The position numbers were made by a program, and so were the translations under genes. A stretch of DNA of 64,000 nucleotides, from contig CM033402.1 of assembly GCA_019426215.1 (NCBI GenBank), positions 8,433,246-8,497,245 on the forward strand, given 5' to 3'. This document shows, piece by piece, positions 35,291-46,609 of this stretch (the stretch's first letter is position 1; every line of letters starts with the position of its first letter). Under the pieces are notes generated by a model, which saw nothing but the letters and a program-made list of their open reading frames with translations, did not search any database and was not told the DNA's origin. The stretch comes from Buddleja alternifolia (lineage: Eukaryota; Streptophyta; Magnoliopsida; Lamiales; Scrophulariaceae).

Positions 35291-36484
35291 TACTATTAAT
35301 TATTTGGTCACCAAAGAATAACACCATTTCGTGATTAAATAAACAATCTATTTGATAACCAATTGATCAGATTGTTGGCCTTTAAGCGATGATCCACAAA
35401 TATTGTGATCCATCCTGAGTAATTTATTAAACTAGAGACCTAATGTTAATTAGGTTGACTGCATCATCAATAAAGAAAGGGAACGCCTCAAACCATATGC
35501 TTGAGATCTATTTGTCGATCGAATACGGTGACGTTGAGTACCACTTAAAATTATATAATTCAAAACTGGAAGAATATATAAGTACAACATGCGTGTCTTA
35601 TATAAGTAATAAAATGTGACTATCTCACCCAAACTTGAGTATTGGTACATGGTCCGCAAAGTAAGTAGGGTTGGGGGTGTTGGGCTGCGTATGTTGGGGA
35701 AGAGGGTGGACTTTTTCTTTTTTAAGCGACAAAATTTTTTTACGAGGGATATTTGCTAAAGTTGTATAATTCATTGGGAAAATTGCAATTTCCAAATCCA
35801 TCCGCTAGTCCCGTTAATTTTAATGGAAAATAAATGGATATATTGCAGTATTTTCAAATTGTTAGAATGATTTTAAAATTGCACAAAGTGCAAAACTAGA
35901 ATGAAAAAGGCTTTATCCAACTGGAGGATATTCGAAAATTTGCCCAACTTTATATTTGAAGAGGAAGAAAGTGTAGAGGAGAATCAATACTTGTACTAAT
36001 TGTTTCACTCTTCAATACACGTGACTAGGGGCTGCCCGTTTATTTAGATTAATGAACTCTTACAATGGATACAACACTTAACATTAACATACATGCACAC
36101 ATTCTCTCACATTTATTCATCTAGGAATTTTGAAAATGACGCTTTCACACCCACCACTTCATACTACTCGTTTGGTATTAGGAAATTGAGCTAATGATGA
36201 CTTGAAGACCCACCTCAATAGTACCCTGAATGAGTAGCTACTTTTTAATCAAAACCTTGAAAGTACTTTAATATTTTAACATAGAACACTGAATTACTCG
36301 AAAAATTCTTAGGTACGTCCGGTCCTTAATATCAAATGGTACGGACTTTGCCACATCAACAATGACATACACCACTTACTGATGTGACATTAATCTAAAC
36401 CGTTTGGTGCATGGCGTACCGACTTTAACTAAGAATTTTCCAAATTAACCAAGCTTATTTACCGACACGCCCCCGTAAGCTTAT

Positions 36485-37902
36485 TTAACTAAGATCAGCC
36501 TCTTCAAAATCAGCAAACAATTTGCTGGAAAAGTAGAACTCAGCATATGCCATTTGCCATAAGAGGAAATTGCTCACTCTTAGTTCACCACCGGTTCTTA
36601 TGAGTAAATCAGGATTCGGAAGCTCGGTAACATTTGTCAGCAGTTGTTGCTCAAACACACTTTCATTGATATCTTCTGCTCGTAAGATTCCCTGTTCAAC
36701 TTTGCATGCAATTTTCTTGCTTGCTTCTGTTATCTCGTATCGTCCGCCGTAGTTCAATGCCATTAGAAAATGCATTCCTCTATTGCACTTAGCAAACTCC
36801 TCGACCGAAGATATTGTAGATTGCATAGACTGAGAAAGTTTTGACTTGTCCCCAATAACAGAAAAGCGCAAATCTTGCCTATCATAGGTAAAAAAAAAAA
36901 AATTGTACTTCATCGGTAAGACTATATAAATATGGATGATCATGTCATCTAACTCATATGTATAGTTTTAAAAGGTGGACTAAGAAAATATACAAACCCC
37001 ATTACTTACTATAAATAAAAATTAGATCTCTGCCAAATTAAACAAATGATTAATTGGATCTCTAGTTAAACCACACTATGAACTTACCCCATTATTTGTT
37101 CCGTGATAAATGATTGTATAAAACCTTCAAAATGGGCCAATAAAAAGTCGACTTCGTCCTGTGGCAAATAAAACCATCAATTTGGCACACGCTCCGACAG
37201 AAAAGTAAAACTGATACAAAAATACTTGATGAAACTAATATATATAGTCGTGTATTGTTTTAATGAGGGTATTAGAGGGTGTTTGGCTAAACTTATATGC
37301 TCCTACGTCTTAGTATATTCTAACACCTCACGGATCTGTTATATAGATTTATGAATCCCCATGCAATATTTATGTGGTTTCAAAATTTTTAAATCTCATT
37401 TTTATATGCTCGAGCCAAAAAAGTTAATTATTACCTTTGGACGATTCCAGTTCTCAGTTGAGAAGACGTATACAGTGAGAATTTTTATTCCGAATTTACG
37501 ACAGTTCAAAATCAATTGTTTCAACTTCTGCTTAGATTCGTAGTGTGCATGTTCTATTGGCAGCCCTTTATTCTTTGCCCACCTTCCATGCCCATCTATG
37601 ATTAAAGCGACGTGTTTGGTCAATAGTTCTGGCCGTAGATCTCCCGGCAATTGGATCACACTTTTCTCATCATCGATTTCAGCTTTTGCAGTTGAATCAG
37701 AGGCGGCTGCCAAACGAGACTTTGAAGAAATAGGTGAAAAACATTCAAAAATATTTGGTCTATTTCCAATTTTCTTTTGGGGGTTGCAAAGTTTAAGTGA
37801 AGAAAACAAGGTTTTCTCACTGCTCATGTGGTGATGATAATGATGATCAGAAGAAGAAGAGATAATAGTACTCTTGATTGGTAAAAGTACGGAGATCTGC
37901 AT
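36485..37902 (-). CDS. CPT-A: cis-prenyltransferase, lavandulyl/neryl diphosphate synthase-like
   Basis: Cis-prenyltransferases condense isoprenyl diphosphates. Short-chain plastid members in asterids make neryl or lavandulyl diphosphate. Three exons with GT/AG borders: 37435-37902 (156 codons), 37088-37158 (71 nt), 36485-36878 to TAA, giving about 310 residues, the usual size. Residues 1-46 are Ser/His-rich with few acids, like a plastid transit peptide. Conserved region I is HVALIIDGHGRWAKNKGLP, with Asp103 present but His105 where most family members have Asn (DGN). Next are ILTVYVFSTENWNRPK (148-156), DEVDFLLAHFEGF, LRFSVIGDKSKL, ALNYGGRYEI, and [20 protein letters not shown], where RTSGE is usual. 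The protein ends FADFEEADLS, about 20 residues short of the usual RRxG-type tail. As I recall, lavender lavandulyl diphosphate synthase also has His here. No break seen; expression is unknown. Confidence 0.88.
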
Positions 37903-38007
37903 TTTTTCTTAGCGTTTTTGGAATTTTTTTTTAAAGTTATATATGACTTGCTAACTAAGATCCTCTATTGGTTATATGTGTAGTATGTAATGCGTGGAAT
38001 GCATGGA

Positions 38008-38017
38008 CTATTTATAG
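38008..38017 (-). promoter_or_regulatory. TATA box of CPT-A
   Basis: Minus strand reads GGCTATAAATAGTCC, a canonical plant TATA box about 106 bases upstream of the ATG at 37902. Copy B keeps the same box at 46716-46725. A purine-rich and A-rich leader follows to the start codon. Confidence 0.75.
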
Positions 38018-38209
38018 CCAAATATGCCAGGGTGATCACGGTTTTGTTTTGTGATTTTTTCATTTTTATTAATTTCAAACCAAATTGTCAAGTGCCGTTT
38101 GGTGGAAATACAATTTGAAATTACGGTTTTGTAAATCAAAATCGACTATGCGGTTTTGTGCTGTTTGGTGGTTTTTCAAGTTGATGTGCACCAAAAATGT
38201 CTAGGGGCT

Positions 38210-38640
38210 TTATGGTAATTAACATACCCCCGGCTCGGGCCGGGACGCCACCCATGGATCAAGTCCGCGGTTAATATACTAGTCGAGCTCAAAGGGCTGA
38301 CAACCCAATAAGAGTAATTATGCTATTTTAATAGTCTAATGGCCAAATAAAGAGTATATTATTAAGCCTGATGGGCTACTGATAAAGTTGAGCCCATAAC
38401 CCATAGCCCAATACTAGCTCCATATAAATACCTTAGAGGAGTTGGAAAAGGCTCATTATCTACTATCTCAGAAAAATCCACTGGATACTTCTGAGAGCAA
38501 TTTCAATACAGAACTACGAACAGACTTGATCCCCATTCATCGGGTACATAGGAAGCTCGTATAAACAGTGAGTACAATCTATACATTCTTCAACCCCCAA
38601 CCTAATTTGTCGTGAGTTGGATCGGATTCCCTCCCCACGT
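38210..38640 (+). repeat. LTR-like segment upstream of CPT-A (also at about 46915-47345)
   Basis: Plus-strand TATA motif CATATAAATACC (38421-38432), then GACTTGATCCCCATTCATCG and GGTACATAGGAAGCTCG (about 38524-38557), resembling the TATA-to-3' end half of a gypsy LTR. It lies about 200 bases behind the CPT TATA box in both duplicated copies, pointing away from the gene. No 5-bp target duplication was found, so its status as a solo LTR is not shown. Confidence 0.4.
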
Positions 38641-38744
38641 GGTCAATCATGTGATATTCATTGACTGACGAATTTTACCACCATCACAAGTTATTTTACA
38701 TTTTGAAACTAAATAAACAAGCAATATTTGTCATATTTTTTGTT

Positions 38745-39916
38745 TCCGAGTCCGATATCCATAAAGTATGTAAACTTGAGAGGTCCATTTATAGTCTCAA
38801 GCAAGCATCTAGAAGCTGGGATCTCCATTTTGATGAAGAAGTTAAGGGATATGGCTTCATCAAGAACGAAGATGAACCATGTGTCTACAAAAAGATTAGT
38901 GGGAGCAAACTCTCGTTCTTAGTACTATATGTGGTTGACATTTTACTTATAGGAAATGACGTAGGAATGCACACCACTGTCAAGAAATGGCTTTCGAGTA
39001 CGTTTTCCATGAAAGACTTGGGAGAAGCCACATACATTCTAGGAATTCGTATCTACAGGGATAGAACGAATAGAATGATAGGCTTCTCTCAAGCCCTTTA
39101 CTTTAAAAAGGTCCTAAAGAGGTTTAGGATGGATAACTCTAAAAAAGGGTTTCTTCCCATGAGGCATGGAGTACACTTATCCAAGTCTATGTGTCCTCAA
39201 AGTGAGGAAGATAGACAAGAGATGAGTAATGTACCCTATGCTTCTGCAGTTGGTAGCCTGATGTATGCAATGTTGTGTACTAGACCCGGCATTGCTTATG
39301 CTGTGAGCGTGGTGAGTGGATTTCAGGCAAACCCGGGAAAGGAATATTGGATAGCTGTGAAGAATATCCTAAAGTATCTGAAAATAACTAAGGATATGAT
39401 TTTCATCTATGGAGGTGGAGACTTGAAGATGGAAGGTTATTCTGATTCAGACTTTCAGTATGATGTTGATGACCGAAAATCCACTTCAGGTTTGTTTTTA
39501 CTCTCAATGGTAGAGAGGTGTCTTGGAAGAGCTCCAAGCAAAGCACAACCGTTGATTCCACCACTAAAGCAGAGTATGTAGCAGCCTCCGAGACAGTGAA
39601 AGAATCTATTTGGATGAGGAAGTTTCTTGAAGAACTTGAAACGATCCCTAGTGCTCAGCTCCCGTTGCCACTTTATTGTGATAACAATGGAGCGATAGCG
39701 TAAGCCAAGGAACCGAGGTCTTATAACAAGTCCAAACATATTGAGAGAAGATTTCACATCATCAGGGAAATCATTGGCAAAGGAGAGATAGCAGTGCAGA
39801 AAATAGTCTCAACTGACAATATAGCTAACCCGTTCACCAAACCACTACCTCAGGCTGTTTTGGACCGACACGTGGAAAGGACGGATATTAGATACCACAA
39901 TGAGTGGCATTGAGTG
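38745..39916 (+). pseudogene. Ty1/copia RT-RNase H fragment (5' truncated)
   Basis: Plus-strand C-terminal pol. RT: KVCKLERSIYSLKQASRSWD, then LYVVDILLIGNDV, where the catalytic YVDD is changed to YVVD, and MKDLGEATYILGIRIYRD. Tether and RNase H: PYASAVGSLMYAMLCTRPGI, GYSDSDFQYDVDDRKSTSG; after a frameshift near 39505, SWKSSKQSTTVDSTTKAEYV, DNNGAIA, and NPFTKPLPQAVLDRHVE. Stops occur at about 39702 and within the tail. Everything before the RT palm is missing: the fragment starts abruptly at 38745 against the duplicated CPT flank. A PPT (AAGTGGGAGA) follows before the LTR. Confidence 0.92.
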
Positions 39917-39928
39917 CAAGTGGGAGAT

Positions 39929-41692
39929 TGTTAGGATTATGCCCTCAGATGCCATAGAGGATAGAATGTATAGGGTATATATCTTGTATTGAACTTAAAC
40001 TCTTCTTAAATAAAAGGCATTATTGAGTTTTCACTTAATTCTTATCTGCATCTATAAGTTGTGTAAAATGTTTTGTCCATGTTTTCAGTGCAATCCTTCT
40101 ACTTCCTATGGGATAGGAAGATTGGCACTAGAGAGATTGATCTTGATTACTAAAATAAGTTCGCAAGTAATATGAAGTCTTTAATGGACAAATAAAGATT
40201 TTGAATACTTGTACAATCTTAGCTCCGACATGGGAGTGCCTGTCTGGTATCATGGGATGATAGGAGATTAAGATTGTAAACACGTCAGTGGAACTGATAT
40301 GTTTGAAGACTACTCACATCGGTTCTGTCACATGGGTTTTCACTCTGTGACTGTCAATGACGTAACTGATTATGCGTAATAGGTATATGTGAACCTTTGA
40401 CCTGAAGTATCAGGCTAAAGATGCAATTGTGACGTCAAGTCTTTCACTAGAGTAGTTAGACCCAATTCACCCTTTGGTGGGATCAACCTCGAAATGCGAA
40501 CTTGATGGGCAAGTGGTAATCTTAGCAGATATCTAATATGGGATTTGTTCTCTCATAAGTGAATGAGTATGTACCCTATGTAATTATAGATAAATAGAGA
40601 TCAAAATCTTTAGCCAAAGCAAACGAGACGATTGTGCTTGGCACTAAATCGATCTCAATGATCGCGTATTTATTATGATTTATACATATGGTCAAGTCTA
40701 GTGAGTTTGACATAACCATGACTCTCACCTGACCTGGGAACGTGAACAAAGGGTTTATACATATACGGTATTTACGATTGGAAGGGTTCGGAATGATCCT
40801 ATCATTCGTCTTTGTTTGGGTTACGAAGCGGGCCACGTTACTGGCTAGGTGTTACCTACTTCCTTTGGTTTCCTCTCATTGCCAAACGAAACGAACCTAA
40901 AGAGTCGCGCTAAAGGATTGACAAAGAAAAATGAAGAAAAAAGAATTTCTATTATTTCTTCTAGGAGTTTTAATTTATTGGATAAATTAAATAATTAATT
41001 ATTCATTAGATGAAATACTTAATTATAATGATAAGATTAATTATTAATTAATTTCCTTGAGAAATATATTAATGAATTAATTTATCTAATTAATTTGGTT
41101 ATTTAATTTATTTATTTATTTATTGGTTACAATAAATTATTAATTGAAATAAGAAATTAATTAAACAAAACAAATCTCAGGGCTAAATAAGGAGTCCAAT
41201 TGGATGCCTACTAGGCCTCAATGTGGCGTCTTTGAGAAGCCACATATTAGGGATCTTTTGTTTTGACTTGTTCAATAAGTCATGAAGTATATAAGGACTC
41301 TTTGACTTAGAACAAGTAAGAAGAAAAATACACAACTCTCATAACTCTCAAAAGAAAGAAAAATATTCCTCCCCTCCTCTATACCTAGTCGTCGACGGGA
41401 TTTTTCGTTTGTTGATCCGTGCATGACGATTTAGAGACGACGTATTTTCGTTGTTCGGATCAAGTTCAAGTTTGAAGAATCAACCAAAGGATTGAAGATT
41501 TGGAAGGTTCAATATTTCGAGTTTGGAGAAGAAGAAGTTTTTCTCCATCATCATATTCATATTAACGAGTAAGTTTTATTCGTTATACGATTTTAGATTC
41601 AATTATGCGAATTAGAGTACCAATTAGGTTTTCGTTTTTAATTTTTGAAATCCCTTCCGCTGCGTTTATGCTTTTTCGAACGAAACCCAACA
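39929..41692 (+). mobile_element. Copia 3' LTR, complete (1764 bp)
   Basis: Starts TGTTAGGATT right after the polypurine tract and ends CCCAACA, so TGTT/AACA ends are intact. It has an AT-rich centre (40950-41170) and a probable TATA box (AGTATATAAGG, about 41286) shortly before the R region. It is inserted in the TNP2 sequence of CACTA-4: the next bases, GGTACAAGAA (from 41693), are TNP2 codons. The matching 5' LTR is absent. Confidence 0.85.
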
Positions 41693-43120
41693 GGTACAAG
41701 AATAATGAATCTGCTCCTGTCAAAACCATGTGGTATTTACCCATAATACCATGATTTAAGCGCATGTACAGTATGTTGATAAAAGACTTGACATGGCATG
41801 CTGATAGAAGGCTTGAAGAAAGGATTGAAGATGACAAGATTCGACATCCCTCAGATTCTCCTCAATGGAAAAAGATTGATTATGATTTCCCTGAATTTGG
41901 TAAAGAATCAAGAAACCTGCGCCTTGTATTGGCTACAGTTGGCATGAACCCTCATGGCTTGTAAAGTAGCTCACATAGTACGTGGCCGGTGATTTTGATG
42001 ATTTACAACCTTCCCCCATCGCGATGCATGAAGCGAAAGCATATAATGATGCCTATACTCATTTCTGGGCCGAAACAACCTGAAAATGATATAGATGTCT
42101 ACTTGGCTCCTTTAATTGAGGATTTGAAGGTGTTGTGGGAGACCGGTGTTCAAGTATATGACGGGTTCAGAGAAGAAAATTTCAATCTCAGAGTCATGTT
42201 ATTTGGAACAATCAATGATTTTCCGGGAAGAGCAAACCTTGAGGGATTTTCAATCTCAGAGTCATGTTACTATCTGGATTTTTTGCATGGTGAGCCAGAT
42301 TACCGAGATGAGATGACACAAAAAATCAATCAGTAACTTTTTCATTCAATCAATGTATCCATTATATTTAATATTTTTTTAAAGTGTATATTTATTTCAC
42401 ATATTTTTTTATAGGGCTGTGCACATATTTCGTGCAAATAGCAACAACCATTCCAAGAAATCCAAAAACAAGGCCTGTTAATGGATTAAAATAAAGGTTA
42501 GCGTTTTCTAGTTTCAAGAAATTATATATTCGTATAGAAGTTAGTGTTCGAATACAACATAACTTTGATTACTTTTGTAGTGCCCCTGGCAGACAAACGA
42601 GGTGGATTGTGGCTACTTCGTTATGAGATTCATGAAAGAAGTTATTAGCAACGGACAATCTATAATCCTAACAACAGTATGCATAATCTTAATATATACT
42701 TAATTTTTATCCCTTTTGAAGTTATTAAACCTTTGGTAGGTAATTGAAACGTCATTTGAGTTTGCAATTAATCTCTATATATCTTGCAGTACATTCATGA
42801 TTCTCAATCCTTCTATACTCAAGAGCAAATTGATGAAGTACGCTGTGAAGTGACACGTTACATTTTCTTAGCAGCTCCATAGAAATTATGTAATGCCTTT
42901 TTTTGTACACTGTGACTTGTTGTAAATTGTGATTTGATTTATTTTATTTAAATTGTAAGTAATTTAAGTTGATTATAAATGAACACGTGATCATTTGTTA
43001 GAGATTATAAAATTTTGTTGTTGGAGGAAAGAGATGGTAATATTGAAATTTGGGGTTTTTGTTGTTTATGTTGAATATGTTTTATTAAAACCGCTGTAAT
43101 AGGCCTTTTCTGTAGTAGTG
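41693..43120 (+). mobile_element. CACTA-4: deletion derivative joining TNP2 to Ulp1 end
   Basis: Begins inside TNP2 (ESAPVKTMWYLPIIP, DLTWHADRRLEERIEDDKIR, SRCMKRKHIMMPILISGPKQ, VMLFGTINDFPGRANLEGF). At about 42246 it jumps to the Ulp1 protease gene (YYLDFLHGEPDYRDEM, then the exon with QTNEVDCGYFVMRFMKEV carrying the catalytic Cys, and QEQIDEVRCEVTRYIFLAA-like tail). Stops and missing segments show it is inactive. The right terminus is the inverse of CACTACTACAGAAAAGGCC at 43102-43120, so it belongs to the same broad family as CACTA-2/3. The left end was lost at the copia insertion or rearrangement. The following TCA fits the 3-bp target size. Confidence 0.85.
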
Positions 43121-43485
43121 TCAAATCCCAGAACCGAACAAACTTTCGCTACCTAGAACTTTTGAGAAAGAGAATAAGAGGATGAAAGGAATGAAAAGAT
43201 GAATTGCTTATTGTGTGATTTCCATTTAGGTGGAGGGGCCTATTTACTGGCTTGGAAATTCGACCAATTAAGTACAAGAATTAAATTAGAACCGAACCGA
43301 ACAAACTTTTTTGTAGGCCTTTTCTGTAGTAGTGTCAAATCCCAGAACCGAACAAACTTTCGCTACCTAAAACTTTTGAGAGAGAGAATAAGAGGATGAA
43401 AGGAATGAAAAGATGAATTGCTTATTGTGTGATTTCCATTTAGGTGAAGGGGCCTATTTACTGGCTTGGAAATTCGACCAATTAA
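43101..43485. repeat. 214-bp direct tandem duplication at the CACTA-4 end
   Basis: The block beginning AGGCCTTTTCTGTAGTAGTG at 43101 recurs at 43315, including the CACTA terminus and about 165 bases of the adjoining copia LTR fragment (CAAATCCCAGAACCGAAC onwards). The second copy ends near 43485 at the border of duplication copy B. Confidence 0.9.
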
Positions 43486-44963
43486 AGATTACGTGATCGT
43501 TTACCGAGTACGACCCTGTATACCAATATTCCCTATAGAACAACGTTGGCTTGATCCTAATTAGGTACGTAGGTAGCTCAATTATTATTGAGTACAGTTA
43601 TAATTCTTCATCATCATACTCGTGGAGTGATTCGAGTCATTCCAGACTGAGGAACTTGAATCCCCGGATTTGGGTTAGATCAAGCCTAGTTATCAAATTT
43701 TCATTAAACTATATTATACATACTAGTAATTTGGATGACTGGTTATGTATCTTCTAATGGGTACTGCTCTACTATTAATTATTTGGTCACCAAAGAATAA
43801 CACCATGTCGTCATTAAATAAACAATCTATTAGATAACCAATTGATCAGATTGGTGGCCTTTAAGCGATGATCCACAAATATTGTGATCCATCCTGAGTA
43901 ATTTATTAAACTAGAGACCTAATGTTAATTAGGTTGACTGCATCATCAACAAAGAAAGGGAACGCCTCAAACCATATGCTTGAGATCTATTTGTCGATCG
44001 AATACGGTGATGTTGAGTACCACTTAAAATTATATAATTCAAAACTGGAAGAATATATAAGTACAACATGCGTGTCTTATATAAGTAATAAAATGTGACT
44101 ATCTCACCCAAACTTGAGTATTGGTACATGGTCCGCAAAGTAAGTAGGGTTGGGGGTGTTGGGCTGCGTATGTTGGGGAAGAGGGTGGACTTTTTCTTTT
44201 TTAAGCGACAAAATTTTTTTACGAGGGATATTTGCTAAAGTTGTATAATTCATTGGGAAAATTGCAATTTCCAAATCCATCCGCTAGTCCCGTTAATTTT
44301 AATGGAAAATAAATGGATATATTGCAGTATTTTCAAATTGTTAGAATGATTTTAAAATTGCACAAAGTGCAAAACTAGAATGAAAAAGGCTTTATCCAAC
44401 TGGAGGATATTCGAAAATTTGCCCAACTTTATATTTGAAGAGGAAGAAAGTGTAGAGGAGAATCAATACTTGTACTAATTGTTTCACTCTTCAATACACG
44501 TGACTAGGGGCTGCCCGTTTATTTAGATTAATGAACTCTTACAATGGATACAACACTTAACATTAACATACATGCACACATTCTCTCACATTTATTCATC
44601 TAGGAATTTTGAAAATGACGCTTTCACACCCACCACTTCATACTACTCGTTTGGTATTAGGAAATTGAGCTAATGATGACTTGAAGACCCACCTCAATAG
44701 TACCCTGAATGAGTAGCTACTTTTTAATCAAAACCTTGAAAGTACTTTAATATTTTAACATAGAACACTGAATTACTCGAAAAATTCTTAGGTACGTCCG
44801 GTCCTTAATATCAAATGGTACGGACTTTGCCACATCAACAATGACATACACCACTTACTGATGTGACATTAATCTAAACCGTTTGGTGCATGGCGTACCG
44901 ACTTTAACTAAGAATTTTCCAAATTAACCAAGCTTATTTACCGACACGCCCCCGTAAGCTTAT

Positions 44964-46609
44964 TTAACTAAGATCAGCCTCTTCAAAATCAGCAAACAAT
45001 TTGCTGGAAAAGTAGAACTCAGCATATGCCATTTGCCATAAGAGGAAATTGCTCACTCTTAGTTCACCATCGGTTCTTATGAGTAAATCAGGATTCGGAA
45101 GCTCGGTAACATTTGTCAGCAGTTGTTGCGCAAACACACTTTCATTGATATCTTTTGCTCGTAAAATTCCCTGTTCAACTTTGCATGCAATTTTCTTGCT
45201 TGCTTCTGTTATCTCGTATCGTCCGCCATAGTTCAATGCCAATAGAAAATGCATTCCTGTATTGGACTTAGCAAACTCCTCAACCGAAGATATTGTAGAT
45301 TGCATAGACTGAGAAAGTTTTGACTTGTCCCCAATAACAGAGAGAAGCGCAAATCTTGCCTTTCATAGGTTAAAAAAAAAAAAAAAAAATTGTACTTCAT
45401 CGGTAAGACTATATAAATATGGATGATCATGTCATCTAACTCATGTGTAGTTATAGAAGGTAGACAAAGAAAATATACAAACCGCATTACGTACTATACA
45501 AAAAAAGAAAATAGAAACCTGAAGGGTTGGCGTACGCTCCTGAGTGGGGAGCGTGTTCGACTCCCCCCAGTGACAAATCCCCTTAGGCCAGCAGCAGGCT
45601 CAGTACCACTAAGCGGGATTAGTCCCATACCCCATGTGGTGTGGGGAAACCCGTGGGAAACCAAAAAAAACGAAAATAGATTTCTGCCAAATTAGATAAA
45701 TGATTAATTGGATATCTAGTTAAAGTGTCCACACTATGAACTTACCCCATTATTTGTTCCTTGATAAATGATTGTATAAAACCTTCAAAATGGGCCAATA
45801 AGAAGTCGACTTCGTCCTGTAGCAAATAAAACCATCAATTTGGCACACGCTCCGACAGAAAAGTAAAACTGATACAAAAATACTTGATGAAATTAATAGT
45901 ATATAGTGCACAAAGCAACTTATGTGTCACATAATTGCTAAACCAACATATATAGTCGTGTATTGTTTTAATGAGAGTATTAGAGGGTGTTTGGCTAAGT
46001 TTATTCAAAATATTTTATAAGCTCTAAGTATATTTTAACACCTCACAGATCTGTTATATAGATTTATGAATCCGCATGCAATATTAATGTGGTTTCAAAA
46101 TTTTTAAATCTCATTTTTATATGCTCTAGACAAAAAAGTTAATTATTACCTTTGGGCGATTCCTCAGTTGAGAAGACGTATACAGTGAGAATTTTTATTC
46201 CGAATTTACGACACTTCAAAATCAATTGTTTCAACTTCTGCTTAGATTCGTAGTGTGCATGTTCTATTGGCAGCCCTTTATTCTTTGCCCACCTTCCATG
46301 CCCATCTATGATTAAAGCGACGTGTTTGGGCAACAGTTCTGGCCGTTGATCTCCCGGCAATTGGATCACACTTTTCTCATCATCGATTTCAGCTTTTGTA
46401 GTTGAATCAGAGGCGGCTGCCAAACGAGACTTTGAAGAAATAGGAGAAAAACATTCAAAAATATTTGGTCTATTTCCAATTTTCTTTTGGGGGTTGCAAA
46501 GTTTAAGTGAAGAAAACAAGGTTTTCTCACTGCTCATGTGATGATGATAATGATGATGAGAGGAAGAGATAATAGTCCTCTTGATTGGTAAAAGTACGGA
46601 GATCTGCAT
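44964..46609 (-). pseudogene. CPT-B: cis-prenyltransferase pseudogene, recent
   Basis: Sister of CPT-A with the same three-exon layout: 46150-46609, 45746-45816 and 44964-45359, splice borders kept. It retains HVALIIDGHGRWAKNKGLP with the unusual His. Two lesions: a 5-base deletion in exon 1 that removes the Asn-Trp of the conserved STENW motif (ending ...FSTEESPK), and two extra bases in exon 3 near 45341-45345. Together they restore the original frame modulo 3, but the shifted frame in between meets a stop in exon 2. The last conserved block reads RTDGE in place of RTGGE of copy A. A SINE sits in intron 2. TATA box at 46716-46725 is intact, so transcription is still possible. Confidence 0.9.
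45515..45671 (+). mobile_element. tRNA-derived SINE in CPT-B intron 2
   Basis: 157-bp insertion absent from the same place in CPT-A. It has a pol III A-box-like GGGTTGGCGTACGCTC near the start and a B box GTTCGACTCC (45555-45564) about 35 bases later, then a tRNA-unrelated body and a short A-rich tail (CCAAAAAAAAC). The 8-bp target duplication GAAAATAG is exact (45507-45514 and 45672-45679). It inserted after the CPT duplication. Confidence 0.9.

Larger units (their letters stand above)
35016..38744. repeat. Segmental duplication, copy A (contains CPT-A)
   Basis: Nearly identical to 43495-47453; over 35072-36943 the offset is a constant 8479 bases with few substitutions. At the left the shared part begins around ACCGAGTACGACC. 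At the right, copy A stops at 38744 (CATATTTTTTGTT) where a truncated copia joins, while copy B continues with other sequence. 35290-36484 is noncoding 3' flank of the CPT gene with no other feature seen. Confidence 0.93.

Noticed and set aside
36485..37902. CPT as a processed retrogene carried by flanking LTRs
   Set aside because: Introns are retained in all copies, so RNA-mediated copying is unlikely.
45540..45600. Possible tRNA gene at the B-box-like GTTCGACTCC
   Set aside because: No cloverleaf, and it has an A-rich tail and target duplication; it is a SINE head.
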